From Coriobacteriaceae bacterium AM48-5 (GTDB lineage Bacteria > Actinomycetota > Coriobacteriia > Coriobacteriales > Coriobacteriaceae), in assembly GCA_027669525.1 (NCBI GenBank), contig JAQEDJ010000016.1:1-41851 (forward strand): 41,851 bases of DNA, given 5' to 3'. Each line of letters starts with the position of its first letter. Position 1 is the stretch's first letter. This document shows, in pieces, positions 1 through 8,015 of the stretch. The notes under the pieces are model-generated. The model was not told the DNA's origin. It searched no databases and was given only the letters and a program-made list of their open reading frames with translations. Made by a program: the position numbers and the translations under genes.

Positions 1-3
1 CGG

Positions 4-74
4 GGAGGCCGGATCGCTTCCCTCCCCGCTCACGGCTCCGCAGGGTCGCGTTGAGGGAAGGCGATCCGGCCTCC
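4..74. repeat. Near-perfect inverted repeat at the window edge
   Basis: Arms at about 4-24 (GGAGGCCGGATCGC followed by TTCCCTC) and 53-74 are reverse complements with one extra base in the second arm, separated by about 28 bases. No T-run follows, so a terminator is not obvious. The element on its left is outside the window. Confidence 0.55.
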
Positions 75-137
75 CGCCCTGCGCTCCGGCTTCGGGTCGT
101 CGCGTGCTCGTTACTGAAAAGCTGATTAGAAGTTTGT

Positions 138-167
138 GTGCCGCCCCTTTTGGGGCGGCACGTTTTT
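138..167 (+). terminator. Intrinsic terminator
   Basis: A perfect 10-base stem (GTGCCGCCCC / GGGGCGGCAC) with a TTTT loop is followed by GTTTTT. It would end a transcript entering from the left of the window, since no gene is seen in 1-137. The rest of 1-420 holds only this hairpin, the inverted repeat at 4-74 and the small palindrome at 172-190. Confidence 0.85.
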
Positions 168-171
168 GTGT

Positions 172-190
172 GGGGTCCCTGTCCCCACAA
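172..190. repeat. GGGACAG-core palindrome (member 1)
   Basis: GTGGGG at 172-177 and CCCCAC at 185-190 flank the core. On the minus strand it reads GTGGGGACAGGGACCCCAC. The GGGGACAG core is shared with the elements near 14263, 20887, 22098, 26684, 35203, 35256 and 36006, while the stem sequence is different. Confidence 0.55.
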
Positions 191-420
191 TTTTCGTCAA
201 GCTTTTGGTTAGATTTTGGTCAGTTGGCGTAAGGGTGGAAGGCCAAAAGATTGTTGGCGAAAAAAGCTCAGAGAAAGTGCTGGTAGGGGAGTTGTTGAGG
301 TTTTCGACAGCTTTTGTCAACAAGAAACTTTGCGGCTATTGCTACGGATTGCGTTGCCGTGGCATTGACGGTGCGGGATGCTGGGCGCAAGCGTCGAATG
401 CTCAGATTTTGGAGGCCAGC

Positions 421-843
421 ATGGATCTGTTTCTTGAGACCCCGCAGCAACAAGCCGAGCGCATGTTGCGCCAGCAGCAACGGCTTATGGAGATGCAAAT
501 GCAAGGGGCGGCCATCCAACCTCCTGCACAAAACGTTGCGCCCGCGATTTCGCCTGCGGGTGAGGCGACCCCAGAGACCTATTCCGTACAGCAAGATTCA
601 TATGCCCAGGAGCTCGCGTTCGATAAACGCCGTGCGCGCCGCCGCCGTTTGGGCCAGCGCCTGCGCACATTGGCGATGATCGTGCTCATCCCGCTGGGGC
701 TTGCGGCCATCTTTTTGGTGTCGTATGCCCTCACGTGCATTCTCAACGGCGCATCGCCCAACGAGGTGCTCCAGCATCTAGCGGCCCTGGGTCAGCGCCT
801 AGGTGACGTCATAACAACCATCCGCGCCGGCTGGGAGAGCTAG
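421..843 (+). CDS. Small single-pass membrane protein of unknown function
   Basis: This 140-residue protein starts at ATG 421, chosen because GGAGG lies at 410-414; an upstream in-frame start has no such site and would run through the terminator at 138-167. Residues 1-60 are rich in Gln, Met, Ala and Pro and probably disordered. Residues 69-82 form a very basic stretch (RRARRRR). One hydrophobic helix follows at about 83-107, then a short tail. The positive-inside rule places the N-terminus in the cytoplasm. I do not recognise a family. It stands alone: the previous transcript ends at 138-167 and the next gene has its own promoter region. Confidence 0.7.
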   Translation: MDLFLETPQQQAERMLRQQQRLMEMQMQGAAIQPPAQNVAPAISPAGEATPETYSVQQDSYAQELAFDKRRARRRRLGQRLRTLAMIVLIPLGLAAIFLVSYALTCILNGASPNEVLQHLAALGQRLGDVITTIRAGWES

Positions 844-930
844 CGTTTGTCGCATTAGGACTTCTAGGGTGTAGGGATTATCGCCACGAGTGGAATCCTT
901 GCATCCTGTGGGTCCTGTCGTGCGACTGAA

Positions 931-957
931 TAGTATTATTGAAGATGAATAATATTA
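931..957. promoter_or_regulatory. A/T-rich inverted repeat upstream of the nucleotidyltransferase module
   Basis: Arms TAGTATTATT (931-940) and AATAATATTA (948-957) are reverse complements with one mismatch and a 7-base spacer. They end 9 bases before the start codon of the first module gene. This is the expected position of an autoregulatory operator, and the HTH protein encoded at 1844-2077 is the obvious candidate ligand. The binding is inferred. Confidence 0.5.
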
Positions 958-966
958 GGATTTGCT

Positions 967-1497
967 ATGTATAAGCAGGATTTAGAGCAGACTCTTTTGG
1001 ATATTGACGAAGAGGCGGAGCTGGAAATAGGTCCAAGAGACGATAGGCCGAGCGTTGTATTGGTGGGAGGAAGCGCCTTCATGCTAAACGACGTGACGAA
1101 TCGGGCAGTTACACATGACATTGATGTGTTTGAGGCAGACAGGTGCCTCCGCGAGATCATAGCTCGATACCCCGAGGTGAATGGTATGGCAGTGGCATAT
1201 TGCAACCAGATGCCATTCAATTACGAAGATCGCCTGATCCCATTGGAGATTGGGGCGCATTTTATCAGGTACTTTACGCCATCTTTGGAGGATCTGGCGG
1301 TGATGAAGCTCTATGCCTATCGTCCGAACGACATCATCGACCTCCATAGTCGAACATTTATCGACCGACTTGATTGGGATCTGCTCGAGCGGCTTATATT
1401 CGACGATGGAGAGGCGCTGGCGTCGTCGCCTTCGGAGCGGAGTTATCAAGAGATGGTCTGCGCATACAGGCAATACAAAAAGGAGGTGCTCGGTTGA
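967..1497 (+). CDS. DUF6036-like / AbiEii-type nucleotidyltransferase
   Basis: The 176-residue protein has the fold signature of the polymerase-beta-like nucleotidyltransferases: a VGGSAF loop at 33-38 followed by a THDIDVF segment with acidic residues D51 and D53. A later block, SLEDLAVMKLYAYRPNDIIDL (about 106-126), matches the helix with a conserved Lys and Asp seen in AbiEii/DUF6036-type proteins. Related enzymes act as toxins or antitoxin partners by transferring nucleotides to tRNA or proteins; the substrate here is unknown. The stop codon overlaps the TTG start of the next gene (TTGA at 1494-1497), so the genes are translationally coupled. An inverted repeat lies just upstream. Confidence 0.7.
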   Translation: MYKQDLEQTLLDIDEEAELEIGPRDDRPSVVLVGGSAFMLNDVTNRAVTHDIDVFEADRCLREIIARYPEVNGMAVAYCNQMPFNYEDRLIPLEIGAHFIRYFTPSLEDLAVMKLYAYRPNDIIDLHSRTFIDRLDWDLLERLIFDDGEALASSPSERSYQEMVCAYRQYKKEVLG

Positions 1498-1844
1498 ATC
1501 TGACTTTTGAGGGATTTTTGAAAGGCTATTGCCGAGAGCTGTCCGGACAGCAGTCGCTGAGTTTTAGGAAGCTTGTAAAGCAGGCAACAACGGTTGAGCC
1601 GCGTGTGGCGGAGCCTCTGTTTTTGCTCGCTTTGGCGCAGGGTAAGGCCGAATACGTTCTGGGTTTATCCGAGGGCTCGTGGATGGAAGAGGGCTATCGA
1701 GGTGTTTTGTCTCTGTATGGCCAAGCGAGTAGCCTGGCATCTCTATGCTCCGAGGATATGCTCCCCAATCGTTACGCCAACGTTTGGCGTGCGTATAGAG
1801 GGGTGAAAGAAAAGCCAGCGGCCGACAGAAGGGTGAACGCCTGA
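1494..1844 (+). CDS. Hypothetical helical protein, middle gene of the nucleotidyltransferase module
   Basis: This 116-residue protein starts at TTG 1494, with AGGAGGTG at 1481-1488 inside the upstream gene. A longer reading frame begins at 1374 but lies entirely within the nucleotidyltransferase coding sequence. Predicted content is mainly helical, with a leucine-rich middle (EPLFLLALAQG), no signal peptide and no clear membrane segment. I do not recognise a family. It overlaps the preceding gene by 4 bases and its stop shares bases with the next start (TGATG at 1842-1846), so all three genes behave as one tightly coupled operon. It could be an adaptor or the toxin/antitoxin partner of the nucleotidyltransferase. 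Confidence 0.65.
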   Translation: MNLTFEGFLKGYCRELSGQQSLSFRKLVKQATTVEPRVAEPLFLLALAQGKAEYVLGLSEGSWMEEGYRGVLSLYGQASSLASLCSEDMLPNRYANVWRAYRGVKEKPAADRRVNA

Positions 1845-2077
1845 TGAGAAAGAGAACACTTAAAGCATTGGAGGAATCGGGTGTAACGCGCTACGGTCTC
1901 TGCCGCGATTTGAATCTGAATAAGGGAAACGTGTACGCATACTTAGCCGGTGATGACTCGAAGGTGAGCAGGAAGACAGCGCGTCGCATTATGGAATATG
2001 CGGAGGAGAGAAGCACCCAAGAAGGGGCCGGGCGCCGGTGCGTGTGGCGGGGTAAGATTGGTCTCGGTTTTGATTGA
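1844..2077 (+). CDS. Small HTH (Xre-like) DNA-binding protein
   Basis: A 77-residue protein whose residues 8-50 read as a helix-turn-helix of the lambda-repressor/Xre kind: TRYGLCRDLNLNKGNVYAYL followed by a helix with KVSRKTARRIMEYA. The start ATG overlaps the preceding stop. After about residue 54 the sequence becomes Gly/Arg-rich and unstructured and may be a tail acquired from read-through into the spacer. It is the last gene of the three-gene module and probably binds the inverted repeat at 931-957, which would be the usual arrangement for autoregulation in a toxin-antitoxin operon. Confidence 0.65.
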   Translation: MRKRTLKALEESGVTRYGLCRDLNLNKGNVYAYLAGDDSKVSRKTARRIMEYAEERSTQEGAGRRCVWRGKIGLGFD

Positions 2078-2106
2078 TATCGATTGGGTTTGTTGGGCGG
2101 AAGTCT

Positions 2107-3462
2107 ATGTCTGCTATTGATATTGCGCTTGTTGTGATTGCCTTGGTGGCGGTGGGAGTTGCTGTGGTTTGCGCCCTGCAGCTTAAAGGCCTTCGTGCCG
2201 AGCTGCGGGAGCGTGGCGGCAACGACGCGGAGACGCTCGCGGCGCTCGAGCAGGCCAACAGCACGCTCGATGCCCTCAACGTCGCGCTGGCCGAAACCCG
2301 CCGTACGGCAAACGCCATTGCGCAGCAGCAGATGACCGATGCCGCTGTAGAGCAGCAGCGTTACCTGACCATCGCGCGCGAGTTCTCGCAGGCTGGCGAC
2401 CGCATGGACGACTTGCGCCGCGAGACGGTCCAGCAGCTCGGTGTCAACCGCGAAGGCATCGAGCACCGCTTGGACAAGGTGCGCGAGACGGTCGATGCCC
2501 AACTGGGCGCCATCCGCAAGGACAACAGCGTGCAGCTCGATCAGATGCGCGCAACGGTGGACGAGAAGCTCTCCCGCACGCTCAACGACCGCCTGTCTGC
2601 ATCGTTTAAGCAGGTAAGCGACCAGCTCGAGGCCGTGTACAAGGGCCTGGGCGACATGCAATCTATCGCCACTGGCGTGGGCGACCTTAAGCGCGTGCTG
2701 GGTAACGTCAAGGCGCGCGGCATTTTGGGCGAGGTGCAGCTGGGCGCGATCCTGGCGGACATCCTTACGCCCGACCAGTATCTGGAAAACGTCGCCACCA
2801 AGCCCGGCGCCTCGGAGCGCGTTGAGTTTGCCGTCAAGCTGCCGGTAGACGAGGGAGACCCCGTGCTGCTGCCAATCGACTCCAAATTCCCGGGCGATGC
2901 GTATGAGCATCTGCTCGACGCCCAGGAGTCGGGCGACGCGGAGGCCGTCGCCGCCGCGCGCAAGACGCTCGACACCATGGTGAAGCGCGAGGCAAAGGAC
3001 ATCTGCGAAAAGTACCTGAGCGTGCCCGCGACCACCCACTTTGGCATCCTGTTCGTTCCGTTTGAGGGCCTGTACGCCGAGGTCGTCACGCGCCCTGGGC
3101 TTATCGAGACCCTGGGCCGCGACTATCACGTCAACGTTGCCGGCCCCAGCACCATGGCGGCCATCCTCAACAGCCTGCAGATGAGCTACCAGACGTTTAA
3201 GCTGCAAAAGCGCACCGACGACGTGCTACGCGTGCTTTCCGCCGTCAAGGCCGAGCTACCGCGCTATCAGGCGGCGCTGCGTCGCGCCCAGCAGCAGATC
3301 GAGACCGCGGGAAAGACGGTCGAGGGCATCATCACCACGCGTACCAACGTCATGGAGCGCAAGCTCAAGGATATCGACGCGCTGGAAGACGCGCGGGAGG
3401 CCGACGAGATTTTGGGCTTGGAGTCCGCAGGGTTACTTGCGGGCCAGGAAGACGAGGACTAG
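2107..3462 (+). CDS. rmuC: DNA recombination protein RmuC
   Basis: The 451-residue protein has an N-terminal membrane helix (residues 3-26, AIDIALVVIALVAVGVAVV), a long coiled coil to about residue 190, and then the RmuC nuclease-like domain, including ERVEFAVKLP and LPIDSKFP. RmuC limits inversions at short repeats and is thought to act as a membrane-tethered nuclease. ATG 2107 was chosen because GGGCGGAAG lies just upstream; a TTG at 2074 would add 11 residues but overlaps the previous stop. The length is normal for the family and the frame is intact. Confidence 0.9.
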   Translation: MSAIDIALVVIALVAVGVAVVCALQLKGLRAELRERGGNDAETLAALEQANSTLDALNVALAETRRTANAIAQQQMTDAAVEQQRYLTIAREFSQAGDRMDDLRRETVQQLGVNREGIEHRLDKVRETVDAQLGAIRKDNSVQLDQMRATVDEKLSRTLNDRLSASFKQVSDQLEAVYKGLGDMQSIATGVGDLKRVLGNVKARGILGEVQLGAILADILTPDQYLENVATKPGASERVEFAVKLPVDEGDPVLLPIDSKFPGDAYEHLLDAQESGDAEAVAAARKTLDTMVKREAKDICEKYLSVPATTHFGILFVPFEGLYAEVVTRPGLIETLGRDYHVNVAGPSTMAAILNSLQMSYQTFKLQKRTDDVLRVLSAVKAELPRYQAALRRAQQQIETAGKTVEGIITTRTNVMERKLKDIDALEDAREADEILGLESAGLLAGQEDED

Positions 3463-3555
3463 CCGCAACGGACGGCGGCGCGCCGGCGTAAACGCGGGGC
3501 GCGGGCGCTTTTCGCATTGCACTTGCCTAAAGCGCACTTTAATGTGCAACAATGG

Positions 3556-3580
3556 CCTTTCGCCTATCAGACGCGAAAGG
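3556..3580 (+). promoter_or_regulatory. Leader hairpin covering the Shine-Dalgarno of the ABC exporter
   Basis: CCTTTCGC (3556-3563) and GCGAAAGG (3573-3580) form a perfect 8-base stem with a 9-base loop. The 3' arm contains the ribosome-binding GAAAGGAAG that serves ATG 3587, so the folded form would hide it. A short TTGCAC / GTGCAA inverted repeat (3517-3522, 3544-3549) lies upstream and may be an operator. Confidence 0.5.
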
Positions 3581-3586
3581 AAGCCC

Positions 3587-5388
3587 ATGTCTCAGAGAAG
3601 CACCAGTCCGCTCAAGCGTTCCACCGTGCGCCGCACGCTGCAGCGTTTTTGGGACGTCACGCGCACGCAGCCGTTGATCGTCTTTCTCTCGGTGTTCTCG
3701 TCGGCGGGCTACATCTTTTTGCTCACGTTTGCCAACACCTACGTGATGGCCCTCATCGTCGACCGCGTCCAGGCCGGCCCCGTGGCGGGCGACCAGGTGT
3801 TTGAGGTCTTTGGCCCTTACATTTTGGCGCTCGTGCTTGTTAACCTGGTGGGCCAGATTCTCTCCAAGCTGCAGGACTACACCGTCTACAAGCTCGAGAT
3901 CGCGGGCAACTATCACCTGGCGCGCCTGTGCTTTGATACGCTCTCCAACCAATCTATGACATTTCACACCAGTCGCTTTGGCGGATCGCTCGTCAGCCAG
4001 ACGAGCCGTTTTATGAGCGGCTATACGGGGCTGGTGGACGTGACGGCGTACTCGCTCATTCCCACCATCACCTCGGTCATCTGCACGGTGGCGGCGCTCG
4101 CCCCGGTGGTGCCCGCGTTTACCGTGATCCTGGTGGGCATCATGGTCGTCTACATCGCGTTTGTCTGGCTTATGTACAAGCGCATCATGCCGCTTTCGGC
4201 TGCGACGTCCGCCGCTCAGAACAAGCTCTCGGGCGTGCTGTCCGACGCGGTCACGAACATCCTGGCCGTCAAGACCTGCGGGCGCGAGGACTTTGAGCGC
4301 GACCTGTTCGACACCGCCGACCGCGCCGCATGCGATGCCGAGACGGTCTCGATGCACGCCATGATGCAGCGCAACTTTACGACTTCGGGCCTCATCGTCA
4401 TCACCATGGCGGTGGTGAGCGTGTTTGTGGCGGGCGGTAACGCGTGGTTTGGCATCTCGGCCGGCGCGCTCGTCATGATCTTTACCTATACGTACAACCT
4501 CACTATGCGTCTGAACTACGTGAGCTCCATGATGCAGCGCATCAACCGCGCGCTCGGTGATGCGGCCGAGATGACGCGTGTGCTGGACGAGCCGCGTCTG
4601 GTGGCAGACGACGAGAACGCCCCCGAGCTCAAGGTGGGCGAGGGCGCGATTGATTTTGAGCACCTGAGCTTTGCATACCGTGACGCCGCGGCGGGCGAGA
4701 GCGTGTTCGACGACCTGACGCTCCATGTGGCGGCGGGCCAGCGCGTGGGCCTGGTGGGCAAATCGGGCTCGGGCAAGACGACGCTCACCAAGCTGTTGCT
4801 GCGCCTGGACGACGTGCAGGGCGGCCGCGTGCTCGTGGACGGTCAGGACGTTTCGCGCTGCACGCAGCAGAGCCTGCGCCGCCAGGTTGCCTACGTGCCG
4901 CAGGAGGCGCTGCTGTTCCACCGCTCCATTCGCGAGAATATCGCCTACGGCCGCGCGGGCGCCACTGACGAGCAGATCCGCGAGGCCGCACGCCTGGCCA
5001 ATGCCTGGAGTTCATCGACCGCCTGCCCCGTGGCTTCGACACCATGGTGGGCGAGCGCGGCGTCAAGCTTTCGGGCGGCCAGCGCCAGCGTGTGGCCATC
5101 GCCCGTGCCATCCTCACCGACGCACCGATTCTGGTGCTCGACGAGGCGACGTCTGCCCTCGATAGCGAGTCCGAGGCGCTGGTGCAGGAGGCGCTCGAGA
5201 ACCTGATGCACGGCCGCACCTCCATTGTGGTGGCGCATCGCCTGTCCACCGTGGCCTCGCTCGACCGCATCGTGGTGCTGGCGGATGGCGAGATCGTCGA
5301 GGATGGTACGCATGCGCGGCTCGTCGAGGCGGGCGGCGAATACGCAAGCCTGTGGAGCCGTCAGACCGGCGCATTTTTGGAGGCGTAA
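3587..5388 (+). pseudogene. ABC exporter (fused permease-ATPase), one frameshift
   Basis: Start ATG 3587 has GAAAGGAAG upstream. The first frame gives an N-terminal six-helix exporter domain (about residues 30-320) and the start of an ATPase with Walker A GKSGSGKTT. At 5003-5006 the frame is lost: restoring one C in the CC before TGGAG gives a continuous [15 protein letters not shown] sequence. The C-terminal part, in the second frame, carries the LSGGQRQR signature, Walker [13 protein letters not shown] and the H-loop AHRLST, ending at 5388. The repaired protein would be about 600 residues, normal for a homodimeric or half exporter (MdlB/MsbA type). Substrate is unknown. Because every motif is preserved on both sides, a sequencing error is at least as likely as real inactivation. 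Confidence 0.85.
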
Positions 5389-5451
5389 CGACTCCATACG
5401 TGGGACAATCGTGCCCGTAGTTTTGTTGTGCCGCTGAGCCGAGGAGTCGTT

Positions 5452-6114
5452 ATGCCACGCGAGACCAATGCCGCCAAACGCGAACGCGCCGTTGAGGTGT
5501 GCGAGCGCCTCAACCGCCGCTATGGACCGGTCGAGTGTTTCTTGGACCACGAGAATCCCTTTAGGCTGCTCATCGCGGTACTGCTCTCGGCTCAGACGAC
5601 CGACGCGCAGGTCAACAAGGTGACGCCCCAGCTGTTTGCCCAGTGGCCCACGCCCGAGGCCATGGCGGGGGCAAGTGTGACCGACGTGGCGGACACCATT
5701 AAGTCACTCGGCTTTTATAAGAGTAAGGCCAAGCATGCTGTGGAGGCCGCGCAGATGATTGTTGCCGACTACGGCGGCGAGGTGCCGGCCGACATGAAGG
5801 AGCTTGTAAAGCTGCCGGGCGTGGGGCGCAAGACGGCGAACATCGTACTCAACGTTGGGTTTGGCATCGTGGAAGGCATCGCGGTGGATACGCACGTCAA
5901 CCGCATCGCGCACCGCCTGATGCTGAGCCCCAAGACGCATGCCAAGGAGCCGCTCAAGACCGAGCAAGATCTGCTCAAGATTTTGCCGCACGAGTATTGG
6001 GAGTCGGTCAATCACCAGTGGATCACCTTCGGTCGCGAGATTTGCGATGCCCGTAAGCCCAAGTGCGACGAGTGTCCGCTGGCGGATTTGTGTCCCAGCG
6101 TACGGGTGGGCTAG
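5452..6114 (+). CDS. nth: Endonuclease III
   Basis: This 220-residue base-excision repair enzyme removes oxidised pyrimidines and nicks the abasic site. The helix-hairpin-helix LPGVGRKTANIVLNVGF holds the catalytic Lys (about K127), and the catalytic Asp is in VDTHVNRIAHRL (about D146). The C-terminal CX6CX2CX5C motif (CDARKPKCDECPLADLC) binds the 4Fe-4S cluster. ATG 5452 is preferred to a GTG at 5428 because GAGGAG lies at 5441-5446. It follows the ABC exporter by 63 bases and ends 80 bases from the convergent ATPase gene; that gap shows no clear terminator. Confidence 0.95.
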   Translation: MPRETNAAKRERAVEVCERLNRRYGPVECFLDHENPFRLLIAVLLSAQTTDAQVNKVTPQLFAQWPTPEAMAGASVTDVADTIKSLGFYKSKAKHAVEAAQMIVADYGGEVPADMKELVKLPGVGRKTANIVLNVGFGIVEGIAVDTHVNRIAHRLMLSPKTHAKEPLKTEQDLLKILPHEYWESVNHQWITFGREICDARKPKCDECPLADLCPSVRVG

Positions 6115-6194
6115 GTTACAAGGGTGGGGCGTCACCACTTTTGCGTATCTCCGGGCGGCACAAATCGAGGCGCGGCCGGTGCCCGCGGCGCTCG

Positions 6195-7352
6195 CTACGA
6201 CTCCCGAAGCAAGAACTCTTCTGCCGGCACAACCGATGCGCCCTCGGTATCGTAGCGCTCGGAGCCGTGATATACGACGGCTCGGTCCTTTGCGGGAATG
6301 CCAAGTTCGGAACCAACAGAGCGTAGGTATCGAGCAAATGTGTCGCGATAGGTAGCGCCCGATTTGATTTCGAATGCCTGTGGGCGAGCCGGCTCTGTTA
6401 GATCGATAAGGTCGATCTCTCGTTTGCTGTCGTCGCGATAAAAGACAAGCGTGGGCTCGATGCCTCTGTTGAGATATGCCTTCTGGCGTTCTGAGACAAC
6501 GAGGTTTTCGAATATTTCCCCGCTTAGGGGGTGGTTCATGAGGCTGCGCTCGTCGTGAATTCCAAGCAGATGGCAAAGTAGCCCCGTGTCGTAGAAGTAC
6601 AGTTTTGGCGCTTTGGTAAGCCGCTTGCGCATGTTTCCAGCATATGGCTGAAGTAGGAACACCAAATAGCTTGACTGCAGGATCGAAAGCCACGAGCCGA
6701 TCGTCGCCGTGGCGACTCCCACATCAGCGGCGAGTCTTGATAGGTTGAGCAGTCCTCCCACGCAAGCCGCGCACAGCCCGATCATTTTTCTAAAGGAGCT
6801 CAGGTTGCGCACGTCGAGAAGGCCGCCCGCGTCGCGTTCCACATAGGTCATAAGGTAATTTTGGTAGAACATGTCGATGGGGATGCCCGCATCATATATG
6901 CGCGGGTATCCCCCGCGAATCAGGTAGGTGTCAAGCGAGATTTGCGTATCGCTGAGCTCCTGGTAGGAGAGAGGTAAGAGCTTGAGCATGCCGACGCGCC
7001 CGGCAAGCGATTGCTGGATGTTGTGCATGAGCAAAAAGTTTTGCGAGCCGGACAATACATACTGGCCGGTCTTTCCGCGTTCGTCGGAGGCGACCTGAAT
7101 CATGCTGAACAGCTCCGGTGCATATTGGGCCTCGTCGATGATCAGATGATCGGGGCGCCTGCTGATAAAGCCGACGGGGTCATCGAGTGCGGCGCGACGG
7201 ACTTCCGGGTTCTCGAGGTTGAGATATTCATATTCAGGAAAAACGGCCTTGATGAGAGTTGACTTGCCGCTTTGGCGTGGCCCCGTAAGCGAGACGACGG
7301 GAAACCATTCTGACATGTCGCGTAGCTTCTGGGCCATGGTTCGCTCAATCAT
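6195..7352 (-). CDS. ATP-binding protein, AAA_14/DUF4143 family
   Basis: The 385-residue protein begins with a Walker A loop (GPRQSGKST, about 24-32), followed by LIIDEAQYAPELF as Walker B and sensor, then a winged-helix middle, and a C-terminal DUF4143 region with FENLVVSERQK, a REIDLID acidic segment and FEIKSG, which resembles a PD-(D/E)XK nuclease-like core. Proteins of this family are common, often accessory, and their role is unsettled. It is convergent with nth and divergent from mfd. Three 23-base-spaced repeats lie in its upstream region (7488-7555) and may regulate it. Confidence 0.85.
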   Translation of the reverse strand: MIERTMAQKLRDMSEWFPVVSLTGPRQSGKSTLIKAVFPEYEYLNLENPEVRRAALDDPVGFISRRPDHLIIDEAQYAPELFSMIQVASDERGKTGQYVLSGSQNFLLMHNIQQSLAGRVGMLKLLPLSYQELSDTQISLDTYLIRGGYPRIYDAGIPIDMFYQNYLMTYVERDAGGLLDVRNLSSFRKMIGLCAACVGGLLNLSRLAADVGVATATIGSWLSILQSSYLVFLLQPYAGNMRKRLTKAPKLYFYDTGLLCHLLGIHDERSLMNHPLSGEIFENLVVSERQKAYLNRGIEPTLVFYRDDSKREIDLIDLTEPARPQAFEIKSGATYRDTFARYLRSVGSELGIPAKDRAVVYHGSERYDTEGASVVPAEEFLLRES

Positions 7353-7487
7353 TTTTAACGCCCTTCGTGTCTAGCATCGCATGCTCGTAGGCATGCTTTT
7401 GGTTCGAAAGTCTCGTACCGAGTTTGTCGGTATCTGCCGGGTTGCGTGGCGGGTCTTTGGGATTTGCCACATCGGCAAGGCAAAAAA

Positions 7488-7555
7488 ACCATAATTACTA
7501 ACTAGAAGTTACCACAACTGTAAAGTAGGAATTGCCATAATTGCAAAGTAATACA
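7488..7555. repeat. Three iteron-like repeats with 23-base period
   Basis: ACCATAATTAC at 7488, ACCACAACTGT at 7511 and GCCATAATTGC at 7534 are spaced exactly 23 bases apart in an A/T-rich patch; the last two continue with AAAGTA. They lie between the divergent ATPase gene (start 7352) and mfd (start 7754). The rest of that 400-base gap holds only the hairpin at 7701-7728. Confidence 0.6.
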
Positions 7556-7700
7556 GGTAGAAGCTGGTAATTGGTGCTGTCCGATCAGGCTGTTTTGTGC
7601 CGAGGGCGTTCAGGCATGCGCGTTTTGGGGTAGCTGTTTGGCGTGCGCTGGCGTGTCCATCTCATGCGCTACCATGACAGGCAATGAAATCCGCCGCATA

Positions 7701-7728
7701 CCCGCCGAGCTTGCCCCGGCGGGCTTTT
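7701..7728 (+). terminator. Intrinsic terminator ahead of mfd
   Basis: CCCGCCG (7701-7707) pairs with CGGCGGG (7717-7723) and CTTTTA follows. It sits 26 bases before the mfd start codon, so it either ends a short leader transcript (attenuation) or separates mfd from upstream transcription. Confidence 0.65.
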
Positions 7729-7843
7729 AGCGTTGCAATGCCGGAGGAACAGCATGCTCATTCACCGTATAGCCGCGCAGCTCTACACTGCCGAGGCGCT
7801 GCAGACCGTCGAGGCCGGACTCGATGCCGGCGAGGACGTGACG

Positions 7844-7945
7844 CTGGCCGTGTCGCAGTCGGGCCGCACGCTCATGGCGGCAGCCCAATTTGCGCTGGCC
7901 GTGTCGCAGTCGGGCCGCACGCTCATGGCGGCAGCCCAATTTGCG
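7844..7945 (+). repeat. 51-base perfect tandem duplication inside mfd
   Basis: Bases 7844-7894 and 7895-7945 are identical and encode LAVSQSGRTLMAAAQFA twice. The length is a multiple of three, so the frame is kept but 17 residues are inserted in the N-terminal UvrB-homology part. Confidence 0.95.
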
Positions 7946-7976
7946 CGCCGCCCGCGCCCCACGGTCTACATCGTGA

Positions 7977-8015
7977 GCGGCGAGGATGCGGCCGAGGCGG
8001 CGAGGATGCGGCCGA
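7977..8015 (+). repeat. 20-base-period tandem duplication causing an mfd frameshift
   Basis: GCGGCGAGGATGCGGCCGA occurs at 7977-7995 and again at 7997-8015. Removing one 20-base unit restores the reading frame to SGEDAADRAARSLAAYV. It lies only 32 bases after the 51-base duplication. Confidence 0.9.

Noticed and set aside
1..120. tRNA or rRNA fragment at the left edge
   Set aside because: The inverted repeat does not fit a cloverleaf, and no conserved tRNA arm sequences or rRNA signatures were seen.
136..420. Longer reading of the small membrane protein from 136
   Set aside because: It would cross the terminator at 138-167 and has no ribosome site; the GGAGG at 410-414 supports ATG 421.
1891..3207. 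Long minus-strand frame of 438 codons opposite rmuC
   Set aside because: It is the antisense of a well-conserved gene, is rich in His/Ala/Arg/Leu as expected from high-GC shadow frames, and shows no known motifs.
3539..4921. Long minus-strand frame of 460 codons opposite the ABC exporter
   Set aside because: Antisense shadow; the plus strand has the complete ABC motifs.
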